Origin: Planctomycetota bacterium
Lineage (GTDB): Bacteria; Planctomycetota; Planctomycetia; Pirellulales; Pirellulaceae
NCBI GenBank assembly: GCA_026692885.1
Contig: JAPLNJ010000441.1
Location: 1 to 5,168 of the forward strand
DNA length: 5,168 bases
Direction: 5' to 3'
Shown: one piece after another, positions 1 to 5,168 of the stretch
Layout of the letters: each line of letters opens with the position of its first letter
How positions within the stretch are numbered: position 1 is the first letter of the stretch
Notes under the pieces: model-generated
Told to the model about the DNA's origin: nothing
Database searches by the model: none
What the model saw: the letters and a program-made list of their open reading frames with translations, nothing else
Made by a program: the position numbers and the translations under genes

Positions 1-29
1 GGTTCGGTTACTTTGGCTTTCCTGGGCAT
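1..29 (-). CDS. 5' end of an unidentified leftward gene, cut by the window edge
   Basis: Reading leftward, an ATG at 29-27 opens a frame translating as MPRKAKVTEP before the window ends. The basic start is plausible for a cytoplasmic or nucleic-acid-binding protein, but ten residues cannot identify a family. The main support is context: a near-consensus sigma-70 promoter (TAGACA, 17-base spacer, TATACT) lies upstream in the same orientation and would give a leader of about 35 bases. Only a weak purine-rich ribosome binding stretch (GAGAGA, around 37-42) precedes the ATG. It could instead be a chance frame, with the true start beyond the edge. Confidence 0.4.
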
Positions 30-71
30 TGATCGATCTCTCGCTAGAGTGGTGAAAAAATGGACGCGGGA

Positions 72-100
72 AGTATAGAGGCAGTGCAGTTTCTTGTCTA
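72..100 (-). promoter_or_regulatory. Strong leftward sigma-70-type promoter
   Basis: On the minus strand, TAGACA (100-95) and TATACT (77-72) are separated by exactly 17 bases, matching 10 of 12 consensus positions. The predicted transcription start is near 65, about 35 bases before the ATG at 29. It lies just downstream of the stop of the small membrane protein gene, so the edge gene appears to have its own promoter. This is seen in the sequence only; no transcription data are available. Confidence 0.55.
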
Positions 101-172
101 TCGCTGGCGTTACTGGTCACTTAGCCCACGTCATCGAGAAGCCCGTGAGCGGTCCGGTTAAGCTGAGCGTGT

Positions 173-352
173 TTACGATGGGCTGGGAGAATTGCCATGA
201 TGCGATTGCCGTCGCCGCTCTCTCGCCTCTTTTTGTAGCTGAGCGCAGACACGACGCTCGTTGCACCACGACATGAATCCGTATACCCCCTGGACGATTA
301 TGCCGACGATGAACACGCCGCCAAGCAAAATGATAATCGAAAACCACGGCAT
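173..352 (-). CDS. Small single-pass membrane protein, 59 residues, unknown function
   Basis: This gene is short but well supported. The ATG (352-350) is preceded by a perfect GGAGG Shine-Dalgarno sequence (365-361) at 8-base spacing, and a promoter-like pair lies further upstream. The product begins MPWFSIIILLGG. Residues 4-27 form one hydrophobic, glycine-containing helix (IIILLGGVFIVGIIVQGVYG), with no typical signal-peptidase site after it. Next come two cysteines (C30 and C36) and a strongly basic segment, QLQKEARERRRQ (38-49), then a polar tail ending SPSPS. The charge pattern predicts an N-out/C-in inner-membrane anchor with a cytoplasmic basic tail. I recognise no family. It stands divergent from the carbohydrate gene run, so it need not share its function. 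A longer frame (347 to 117) overlaps it but lacks a ribosome binding site and sensible composition. Confidence 0.72.
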   Translation of the reverse strand: MPWFSIIILLGGVFIVGIIVQGVYGFMSWCNERRVCAQLQKEARERRRQSHHGNSPSPS

Positions 353-360
353 GGCTGCAA

Positions 361-365
361 CCTCC
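361..365 (-). promoter_or_regulatory. Shine-Dalgarno sequence that decides the start of the small membrane protein
   Basis: The minus-strand sequence CTGGAGGTTGCAGCCATG places GGAGG 8 bases before the ATG at 352. It fixes this frame as the translated one in a region where longer overlapping frames exist. Confidence 0.7.
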
Positions 366-391
366 AGCAGAACGGAAACTGCGTGGCGATC

Positions 392-420
392 ATCCTACAC
401 CCTAGCGAAAAGCCGATCAA
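392..420 (-). promoter_or_regulatory. Probable promoter of the small membrane protein gene
   Basis: On the minus strand, TTGATC (420-415) and TAGGAT (397-392) are separated by exactly 17 bases, each matching 4 of 6 consensus positions. The predicted start near 385 gives a leader of about 33 bases before the ATG at 352. The match is moderate, but position and spacing fit the gene well. Confidence 0.4.
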
Positions 421-577
421 CTCTTTCTCGTGGCACATAAACGACATCGACTGGGCCACCGCCATGTGAGTGTCAAGGCTTTGGTGGAGCGACTGCGGCG
501 GGCAGGGTGAGCATCCCCACCACCGCTATCCTCAAGGCACCGGCCAGCCGATAGCAGGCATGACGTGGAGATGGCCC
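421..577. other. Intergenic stretch with no recognised feature
   Basis: This lies between the divergent promoters of the leftward small gene and the rightward carbohydrate genes. Several frames are open on both strands, but none has a ribosome binding site, a plausible protein composition or a recognisable motif. I see no RNA gene, repeat array or clear terminator. Confidence 0.5.
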
Positions 578-590
578 GGTCATGCTGACC
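578..590. promoter_or_regulatory. Inverted repeat GGTCA-TGC-TGACC, possible operator
   Basis: Two perfect 5-base arms are separated by 3 bases (GGTCATGCTGACC). The right arm overlaps the possible -35 region of the promoter before the DUF6807 gene. A regulator dimer here could block or recruit polymerase. Arms this short can occur by chance, and no regulator gene is visible in the window. Confidence 0.3.
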
Positions 591-615
591 ATCGCCGCCC
601 AGACTTTGGTACAAT
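585..615 (+). promoter_or_regulatory. Probable extended -10 promoter of the rightward gene run
   Basis: The -10 hexamer TACAAT (610-615) matches 5 of 6 consensus bases and is preceded by TGG (607-609), forming the extended -10 TGN motif. A weak -35 (CTGACC, 585-590) lies 19 bases upstream; extended -10 promoters depend less on this element. The predicted start near 622 gives a leader of about 36 bases before the ATG at 658. No comparable promoter is obvious between the first two genes, so it may drive several of them. Confidence 0.45.
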
Positions 616-657
616 GCCACAGAACACGATGATCGCTTATGTCGAAGGAGAATCGCC

Positions 658-1602
658 ATGCTCGACCGGCTGATACTGACGGCGGCAGTTGCCGTGTTCT
701 CTGTTTCCGCGATGCCCGCACGAGCCGACGCTCCGGCCTACCAGTGGAAGACCGAGAAGGACCGCGTCTGCCTTTCGGCCGATGGGAAGGTCGTCTACTG
801 CTATGAGTTCGTCAGTGACGCGGGCTATCCGTACCTCCACCCCGTCAGCCTGGCCGGCGGGCCGGTGATGACCGCCTTCGCCCCGGCAGATCACCCTTGG
901 CACCGTGGGGTTTGGTTCTCCTGGAAGTACCTCAACGGCGTGAATTACTGGGAGTTTCCCCAGGACCGGCCGAATCAACCGGATGGCAAAACTGCTGTCA
1001 TCGCTCCACCCTCCGTTCAAGTTGGTGAGTCCAATGTGACGATTCGGCTCAAACTGGCGTACTCCAAAGGTCAGCCAGTTCTTGCCGAGGAGCGGGAATG
1101 GATCGGCTCCTTGCCGCGGGCCGACGGCAGTTACACGATCGACTGGAAGTCTTCATTTACGGCGCAGGAGAAGGACGTCGTCTTCGAGCGAACACCGCCG
1201 GAGCAGGCGTCCTGGGGCGGCTACGGTGGCCTGGGCTTCCGAGCGGCCAAAACGATGAGGGAGTTTCGGGCCATCGATAGCGAGGGCCGGTCCGGCCGGC
1301 AACAGGCCCACGGCAAGCAGGCCACCTGGATGGACTTCAGCGGCGTTTTTGGCGAGGTGGGCGAGAAGTCCACGCCAGCTGGCATCACCATCTTCGACCA
1401 CCCATCCAGCCCACGCCACCCGACGCCCTGGTACCTTTCGGACAACTCGGGCCTGCCATACTTCGGGCCGGCGTTGTTATTCTCTCAGCCGCTGACGCTC
1501 AAGGCGGGAGAGACGTTCACGCTCAAGTACCGCATCCTCGTCCATCCCGGGCTGGGCGATCAAGCGTCTCTGGAACGAGAGTACCAGATTTTCGTCAAGT
1601 GA
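658..1602 (+). CDS. Secreted DUF6807 (PmoA-like) family protein
   Basis: A 314-residue protein of the family usually annotated 'PmoA family protein' or DUF6807, common in Planctomycetota. It is not the copper methane monooxygenase subunit, despite the name. The ATG follows AAGGAG (645-650) with 7 bases between. Residues 1-23 form a signal peptide: MLDR, a hydrophobic core (LILTAAVAVFSVSA), then a likely cleavage after ARA or ADA. The family hallmark HPWHRGVWFSWKYLNGVNYWE starts at residue 79, with two histidines and a run of aromatics. The C-terminal half has GITIFDHPSSPRHPTPWYLS and ends with the family-like KYRILVHPG segment. Length is normal. The fold is thought to be beta-rich, and no reaction is established. 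It is first in the co-oriented run, 50 bases before the probable original GH43 start, which suggests a role in glycan use outside the cytoplasm. Family assignment is firm; function is inferred. Confidence 0.88.
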   Translation: MLDRLILTAAVAVFSVSAMPARADAPAYQWKTEKDRVCLSADGKVVYCYEFVSDAGYPYLHPVSLAGGPVMTAFAPADHPWHRGVWFSWKYLNGVNYWEFPQDRPNQPDGKTAVIAPPSVQVGESNVTIRLKLAYSKGQPVLAEEREWIGSLPRADGSYTIDWKSSFTAQEKDVVFERTPPEQASWGGYGGLGFRAAKTMREFRAIDSEGRSGRQQAHGKQATWMDFSGVFGEVGEKSTPAGITIFDHPSSPRHPTPWYLSDNSGLPYFGPALLFSQPLTLKAGETFTLKYRILVHPGLGDQASLEREYQIFVK

Positions 1603-1640
1603 CCGACGTACCGAAAAGCCGTGACAGGGGCCGGGTCCCC

Positions 1641-1763
1641 GGGAGGCATCGCATGTCCACGAATATCATCGCCCCCACTCCAGCTTCGACTTTCAGCCGG
1701 GGCTGCTCGTCTGGCACTCGAAGGACCTGCGCACCTGGAGGCCGATCAGCCATGCCGTGGTGA
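1641..1763 (+). pseudogene. Displaced 5' end of the GH43 gene: good ribosome site and ATG, then out of frame
   Basis: GGGAGG (1641-1646) sits 6 bases before an ATG at 1653, a strong translation start in the right place for the GH43 gene. This frame reads MSTNIIAPTPASTF and stops at TGA 1761-1763 after 36 codons. Meanwhile a different frame already shows unmistakable GH43 sequence from about 1676 (HSSFDFQPGLLVWHSKDLRTW). That frame has a stop at 1622-1624 and no ATG, GTG or TTG between there and 1757. The expected first-blade segment, a PDPS-type motif followed by a GxxYY stretch, is in neither frame. The simplest reading is an internal deletion of roughly 20-25 codons that was not a multiple of three. 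A sequencing or assembly error is the main alternative. Confidence 0.55.
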
Positions 1764-3013
1764 ACCAGGAAGGCTCGATCTGGGCGCCGGACCTCGTCAA
1801 GCATCAGGGGCGATTCTACCTCTACTACCCTGCGGTCGGCACGAACTGGGTCGTCACGGCCGACACGCCCCACGGGCCGTGGTCCCCGCCGCGATCGCTT
1901 GGGGTTGGACATATCGACCCGGGGCACGTTGTCGGGGACGATGGCAAACGGTACGTGCACCTGTCCGGTGGACACGCGGTGGAAATGTCGGCGGACGGAT
2001 TGCAGGCGATCACAGCGCCGAAGGTAGTTTACGCTGGATGGCCGATCCCGCAGGACTGGGCTGTGGAGTGCTTCTGCCTGGAGTCGCCCAAGTTGACCAA
2101 ACGCAACGGCTGGTACTACCTGACCAGCGCTGAGGGCGGAACGGCCGGCGTCTCGACCAGTCACATGGTAGTGTCGGCCCGTTCGCGGAATCCACTCGGA
2201 CCTTGGGAAAACTCGCCCCACAACCCGATCATCCGCACCTGGAGCCGCGATGAACGCTGGTGGTCTAAGGGGCACGGGACACTCGTCGAGGGGCCCGGCG
2301 GACAGTGGTACTGTGTGCTCCACGGCTGGATGAACGGGTACACCACGCTCGGGCGTTGCACGCTGATCGAGCCGATCCAATGGACGAAGGACGGCTGGTT
2401 CCAGACGGCGGATCGCTGGCCGTCCGGCTGGGACACGCCGGTGAAGGTCGAAATGCCCATGAACGACGAGTTCGACGGTGACCGGTTGGGCATCCAGTGG
2501 CAGTTTTTCCGGCACTATGACGCCGATCGCTTCAAGGTCGCGGATGGCAATCTGACGTTGCAGGCGTTGGGGACACACCCCGGCGACTCCCTGCCGTTGT
2601 GCGTGATGCCACTCGATCGGGCCTACGAGGTCGAGACGGAAGTCGAGGTCCAAGGCCAGGCAACGGCGGGCCTCCTACTGTTCTTCTCGCCCCAGGTCTA
2701 CATCGGACTGGCCATCTCCGAGGACGGAATCGTACGCCGCGTGCAGGAGGCGTTTCAGCGGTACGGCGGGACGGAGGAATCGAGGGTCGGCCGCAGTCGG
2801 GTAGCGATTCGCATCATCAACGATAAGCAGGATGTCCGCTTCTACTACCGGGATGACGCCGGCACTTGGCGGATCATGCAGCCCAGCATGGAGATTTCTG
2901 GAGCTCATCACAACGCGATCGGAGGCTGGCACGCTGTCCGTCCGGCGTTGTTCGCGAGCGGCAAGGGGCAGGCCCGGTTCAGCTACTTCCACTATCGGCC
3001 GCTGGAACAGTAA
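1757..3013 (+). CDS. Glycoside hydrolase family 43 protein (beta-xylosidase-like), N-terminally truncated
   Basis: The intact frame gives 418 residues from GTG 1757. GH43 enzymes are inverting five-bladed beta-propellers that cleave xylosides or arabinosides with a catalytic Asp base, a pKa-tuning Asp and a Glu acid. Visible here are WAPDLVKHQGRFYLYY (9-24), the tuning Asp D54 in HIDPGHVVGDDGKRYVH, the probable acid E109 in LESPKLTKRNGWYYL followed by AEGG, and GHGTLVEGPGGQWYCVLHG (172-190), whose His is typical of the last blade. Residues about 229-418 resemble the beta-sandwich domain found C-terminal in beta-xylosidases (MNDEFDG, WQFF, AGLLLFF). The first-blade Asp base is absent: homology extends upstream in frame to about 1676, but without a start codon or the PDPS motif. 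No signal peptide is visible. As read, it is probably inactive. The family is sure; the substrate is not. Confidence 0.85.
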   Translation: MVNQEGSIWAPDLVKHQGRFYLYYPAVGTNWVVTADTPHGPWSPPRSLGVGHIDPGHVVGDDGKRYVHLSGGHAVEMSADGLQAITAPKVVYAGWPIPQDWAVECFCLESPKLTKRNGWYYLTSAEGGTAGVSTSHMVVSARSRNPLGPWENSPHNPIIRTWSRDERWWSKGHGTLVEGPGGQWYCVLHGWMNGYTTLGRCTLIEPIQWTKDGWFQTADRWPSGWDTPVKVEMPMNDEFDGDRLGIQWQFFRHYDADRFKVADGNLTLQALGTHPGDSLPLCVMPLDRAYEVETEVEVQGQATAGLLLFFSPQVYIGLAISEDGIVRRVQEAFQRYGGTEESRVGRSRVAIRIINDKQDVRFYYRDDAGTWRIMQPSMEISGAHHNAIGGWHAVRPALFASGKGQARFSYFHYRPLEQ

Positions 3014-3089
3014 ACCACGATGTAACAAAACGGATAGCCACATTGGTCCATTGCGTCCCAGTCTCTCAGACAAACCGAAGGGGGGTTCC

Positions 3090-3980
3090 ATGTTCTGCCG
3101 CAAAACGCTTGTGTTCACATCCGCTGTCAGTTTACTCGTCTTGGGATCGCTCCGAGCAGCCGAGGCGCCAAATCAACCCTGGCAGAACGTACCTGCGTCC
3201 GAGCCGCTGGCCACGAAGCAGGTGCGGGGCAATTTGTATCAGGTGAGCGGCGGCGTGGCCAACACGTTTTTCTATGTCGGACCGGACGAAGTGTTGGTCG
3301 TGGACGCCAAAATGACCCCGGACGCTGCGCGTCAGATGCTGGCAGAAGTCAAAAAGGTCACCGACAAGCCGGTACGCCGCGTGATTCTGACTCATAGCGA
3401 CGGTGACCATGTCAACGGATTGGCGGGGCTGATGCCCGTCCCGACAATCATCTCCCACGCGAACTCCCGGCTGCACATGGCACAGGCAAACGCAACCGCA
3501 TCAAACAAGTTGCCGCTTCCCAACGAAACCTTTTCTCAGCAGCTCTCGCTCTACCTGGGCGACACGGAGATCCGCGTGCTCTATTTCGGTCCAGCCCACA
3601 CGAACGGCGATGCCGTGATCTTCATTCCCAGCGAGAAACTGGCCATTGTCGGTGACCTCGTGTTCGTCGGGCGCGATCCGCTCATTCATCGACAGAAAGG
3701 TGGCTCATCGGTCGGTTTGGTGGCCCTATTGAAATCGCTGCTGCAGCTCGATGCGGACCTCTATCTCAGCGGCCACGCGGAAGCCGTGGATAAGCAGGCT
3801 ATCGAAAGGCTGCTCACCGAGATTGAGCAGAAGCAGGCCAAAGTGAAAACTCTCGTCGCGGAAGGAAAGACGTTCAGCGAAGTGAAAGAAGCGTTCGGAC
3901 TGACCGACCAGCCGGCTGGCGGGCGGCGCTGGCCGAGCCTGGTCGAAGTCATCTACCGTGAACTGACGGAGAAGAACTAG
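3090..3980 (+). CDS. Secreted metallo-beta-lactamase-fold hydrolase
   Basis: A 296-residue zinc hydrolase of the MBL superfamily. The ATG at 3090 follows AAGGGGGG (3079-3086). The frame is open further upstream to 2832, but that part overlaps the GH43 gene, and only the 3090 start gives a proper signal peptide (MFCRK, then TLVFTSAVSLLVLGSLRAAEA). After NTFFYVGPDEVLVVDA (58-73) comes the metal motif THSDGDHVNG, with H102, D104, D106 and H107. Further candidate ligands are H170 in FGPAHTNGD, D189 in VGDLVF and H229 in SGHAE. The second His of the canonical HxHxDH motif is Asp here (D104). A charged helical C-terminus (TEIEQKQAKVKTL) follows. The GPAHTNGD form resembles secreted MBL proteins of unknown substrate rather than true beta-lactamases. 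It lies 76 bases after GH43; it could act on a lactone or ester, but this is a guess. Confidence 0.88.
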   Translation: MFCRKTLVFTSAVSLLVLGSLRAAEAPNQPWQNVPASEPLATKQVRGNLYQVSGGVANTFFYVGPDEVLVVDAKMTPDAARQMLAEVKKVTDKPVRRVILTHSDGDHVNGLAGLMPVPTIISHANSRLHMAQANATASNKLPLPNETFSQQLSLYLGDTEIRVLYFGPAHTNGDAVIFIPSEKLAIVGDLVFVGRDPLIHRQKGGSSVGLVALLKSLLQLDADLYLSGHAEAVDKQAIERLLTEIEQKQAKVKTLVAEGKTFSEVKEAFGLTDQPAGGRRWPSLVEVIYRELTEKN

Positions 3981-4022
3981 CCCTGTGCTAACGTGCACCG
4001 CAGGGTGTTGCTACGGCAGCAA
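3981..4022 (+). terminator. Two hairpins after the MBL gene, weak terminator candidates
   Basis: Directly after the stop codon, CCCTG (3981-3985) pairs with CAGGG (4001-4005), with some further pairing inside (TGC with GCA). A second hairpin, TTGCT-ACGGC-AGCAA (4008-4022), follows. Neither is followed by a run of T, so intrinsic termination is uncertain. They may instead stabilise the 3' end or attenuate reading into the DUF1080 gene. Confidence 0.25.
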
Positions 4023-4087
4023 GTGTCTTGGAGTCGACCGCGTCCACCGCTGATAGCGAGCCGGAACCCCAGAGCATAGAATCGTGC

Positions 4088-4121
4088 GCACCTGTCCCCT
4101 TTTGCCTGCGGCTTCGCCGCC
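4088..4121. repeat. REP-like element in the gap before the DUF1080 gene
   Basis: The stretch carries GCACCTGTCCCCTTTT followed by a perfect hairpin, GCGGC-TTC-GCCGC (4108-4120). The reverse strand reads AAAAGGGGACAGGTGC, which from memory resembles short dispersed repeats of planctomycete and some other genomes that are often tied to REP-associated transposases. Only one copy is in this window, so its repeated nature cannot be shown here. Confidence 0.35.
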
Positions 4122-4136
4122 CAATCTGATACCTGT

Positions 4137-4150
4137 GGAGGAGAATCATG
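4137..4150 (+). promoter_or_regulatory. Ribosome binding site that fixes the DUF1080 start
   Basis: GGAGGAG (4137-4143) lies just before the ATG at 4148, with GGAGG at 6-base spacing. It selects this start over the later in-frame ATG at 4328, which would cut off the signal peptide and conserved N-terminal region. Confidence 0.65.
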
Positions 4151-5168
4151 TGTTGCTTGCCGTCGAGATTCCTCAAATGTGTGGTGTGGTCGGTCGTCGG
4201 TGGCTTCGCCGTTGGCCTGGCTGGGAACGTGGGCCAGGTCGTTGTCGCGACGACGCAAGAGGGCCACTTGAAGGTCTATAGCGACCCGCACCAGGTGGAC
4301 GAAGACTTCAAGTTTCAGGGTGAGTACATGGGCCAGATCCTACGGGCCGACGGCACCAAGGCCGGCTTGGGCCTGCAGGTGCGGGCGTTGGGCGATGGAG
4401 CGTTCCGGACAATGTTCTTCGCGGGTGGCCTGCCCGGTGCCGGTTGGGATGGCAAGACGATCATCCAGAAAAGTCCCAGTACGGATGCGACGGTGCCGGC
4501 CGACGCAAAACGCGTAGGAGATAAGGTCGTCGTCGAGCACGTCTACAAGGCCACCGTGGACGGACAAGTCGCCGTCGGGCAAACCGACACCGACGCGCGA
4601 TTCGAGCTGAAGCGGGTCGAACGCAGCAGCCCGACACGGGGCGCCAAGCCGCCTGTGGAGGCCCTCGTCCTGTTCGATGGCACGAACGTAGAACAGTGGG
4701 AAAAAGGGTCCCAGCTGACGCCTCAGAAACTGTTGGGGCCCGACGCGACCACGGCTCGGAAGTTTCAGGATTTCACCTTGCACGCCGAGTTTATGATCTC
4801 ACACGTGCCGCACACCCAGGACATCGGCCAGCGGCCGAACCGCGGCGTCTACCTCCAGCAACGCTACGAGATTCAGATCCTGGATTCCTTTGGAGTGACC
4901 ATGGGCGCCCACGACTGCGGCGTGCTCTATGCGCAGGTCACGCCGACGATCAATATGTGCTACCCGCCCCTGACCTGGAAGACCAACGACATCGACTTCA
5001 CCGCTGCCCGGTATGATGCCGAGGGCCAGAAGACCAAGGGCGCCCGGTGTACCGTCAAGTTCAACGGCGTGGTGATCCTGGACGATGTGGAAATCAAACA
5101 CTCGACGCCGGCCGGCATTCCGGAAAGCCCGGCGGCGGGCGCCATCTACCTGCAGGCCCACGGCCTGC
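4148..5168 (+). CDS. Secreted DUF1080 (3-keto-disaccharide hydrolase-like) protein, 3' end beyond the window
   Basis: The frame is open for 340 codons from the ATG to the window edge, so the protein is incomplete. Residues 1-34 form a long signal peptide: MCCLPSRFLKC, then a hydrophobic stretch (VVWSVVGGFAVGLAG) ending VVVA. Residues 40-158 form an N-terminal domain with DEDFKFQGEYMG and AGGLPGAGWDGK, seen in planctomycete relatives. The DUF1080 domain (PF06439, LamG/concanavalin-like) starts near 172 with LVLFDGTNVEQW and holds the signature NRGVYLQQRYEIQILDSFG (231-249), then CGVLYAQVTPTINMCYPPLTWKT. DUF1080 proteins have been tied to hydrolysis of 3-keto-glycosides and to glycan breakdown in the periplasm. 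The final strands of the fold are cut off. The gene lies 167 bases after the MBL gene, so it may have its own promoter, though I see no convincing one. Family assignment is confident; substrate is unknown. Confidence 0.87.
   Translation, partial: MCCLPSRFLKCVVWSVVGGFAVGLAGNVGQVVVATTQEGHLKVYSDPHQVDEDFKFQGEYMGQILRADGTKAGLGLQVRALGDGAFRTMFFAGGLPGAGWDGKTIIQKSPSTDATVPADAKRVGDKVVVEHVYKATVDGQVAVGQTDTDARFELKRVERSSPTRGAKPPVEALVLFDGTNVEQWEKGSQLTPQKLLGPDATTARKFQDFTLHAEFMISHVPHTQDIGQRPNRGVYLQQRYEIQILDSFGVTMGAHDCGVLYAQVTPTINMCYPPLTWKTNDIDFTAARYDAEGQKTKGARCTVKFNGVVILDDVEIKHSTPAGIPESPAAGAIYLQAHGL

Noticed and set aside
117..347. 76-codon minus-strand frame overlapping the small membrane protein
   Set aside because: Its composition (HRRHNRPGG) is unlike a real protein and it lacks a ribosome site. 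The overlapping 352-173 frame has both GGAGG and a coherent membrane helix.
417..721. Several short frames on both strands before and across the DUF6807 start
   Set aside because: None has a ribosome site or recognisable sequence, and some run into the DUF6807 signal peptide region in the wrong frame.
1627..1640. GGGG-CCGGGT-CCCC hairpin between the DUF6807 and GH43 genes
   Set aside because: The stem is only 4 pairs and has no T-run, and the adjoining GGGAGG is better explained as a ribosome site. It is not a credible terminator.
1621..2133. Plus-strand frame of 170 codons overlapping the GH43 5' region
   Set aside because: It begins at a GTG without a ribosome site and is made of shadow-like Gly/Arg/Pro-rich sequence out of frame with GH43.
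1595..2653. Long minus-strand open frame of 352 codons opposite the GH43 gene
   Set aside because: It is antisense to clear GH43 sequence, arginine- and proline-rich with no motif, no good ribosome site and no domain pattern. It is a typical GC-rich shadow.
2832..3089. Upstream extension of the MBL frame
   Set aside because: It overlaps the C-terminal part of the GH43 gene in another frame, has low-complexity composition, and would bury the signal peptide that begins at the 3090 ATG, which has its own ribosome site.
4340..4783. Minus-strand frame of 147 codons opposite the DUF1080 gene
   Set aside because: It is antisense to a well-supported coding region, with no motif or ribosome site.

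Overview
The window most resembles a GC-rich planctomycete-type genome. No rRNA or marker gene is present, so this is inferred from content: a secreted DUF6807 (PmoA-like) protein, a GH43 glycosidase, a secreted metallo-beta-lactamase-fold hydrolase and a secreted DUF1080 protein in one co-oriented run. This combination is typical of polysaccharide-degrading Planctomycetota. The assignment to phylum is moderate at best.

Layout. Positions 1-420 belong to the minus strand. A 59-codon gene for a single-pass membrane protein (352 to 173) has a perfect Shine-Dalgarno sequence and its own promoter. A second strong leftward promoter (TAGACA-17-TATACT, 72-100) fires toward a start codon at 29, whose gene leaves the window after about ten codons (MPRKAKVTEP). 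Positions 421-577 hold nothing I can support. An extended -10 promoter with an overlapping inverted repeat (578-615) then opens the rightward run: DUF6807 protein (658-1602), GH43 protein with a damaged 5' end (1757-3013, original start probably 1653), MBL-fold hydrolase (3090-3980) and a DUF1080 protein that runs off the right edge (4148-5168). Gaps are about 50, 76 and 167 bases. The last gap holds hairpins and a REP-like stretch.

How the genes may work together. Three of the four rightward products have export signals, and GH43 and DUF1080 families both act on carbohydrates. The likely theme is breakdown of plant or algal glycans outside the cytoplasm, with DUF1080 proteins linked to hydrolysis of 3-keto-glycosides. 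The roles of the DUF6807 and MBL-fold proteins here are unknown. The GH43 gene is the oddity. It keeps a good ribosome binding site and ATG, but the segment that should carry the first catalytic aspartate is missing and the frame is broken, so it is probably a decaying gene or an assembly deletion.
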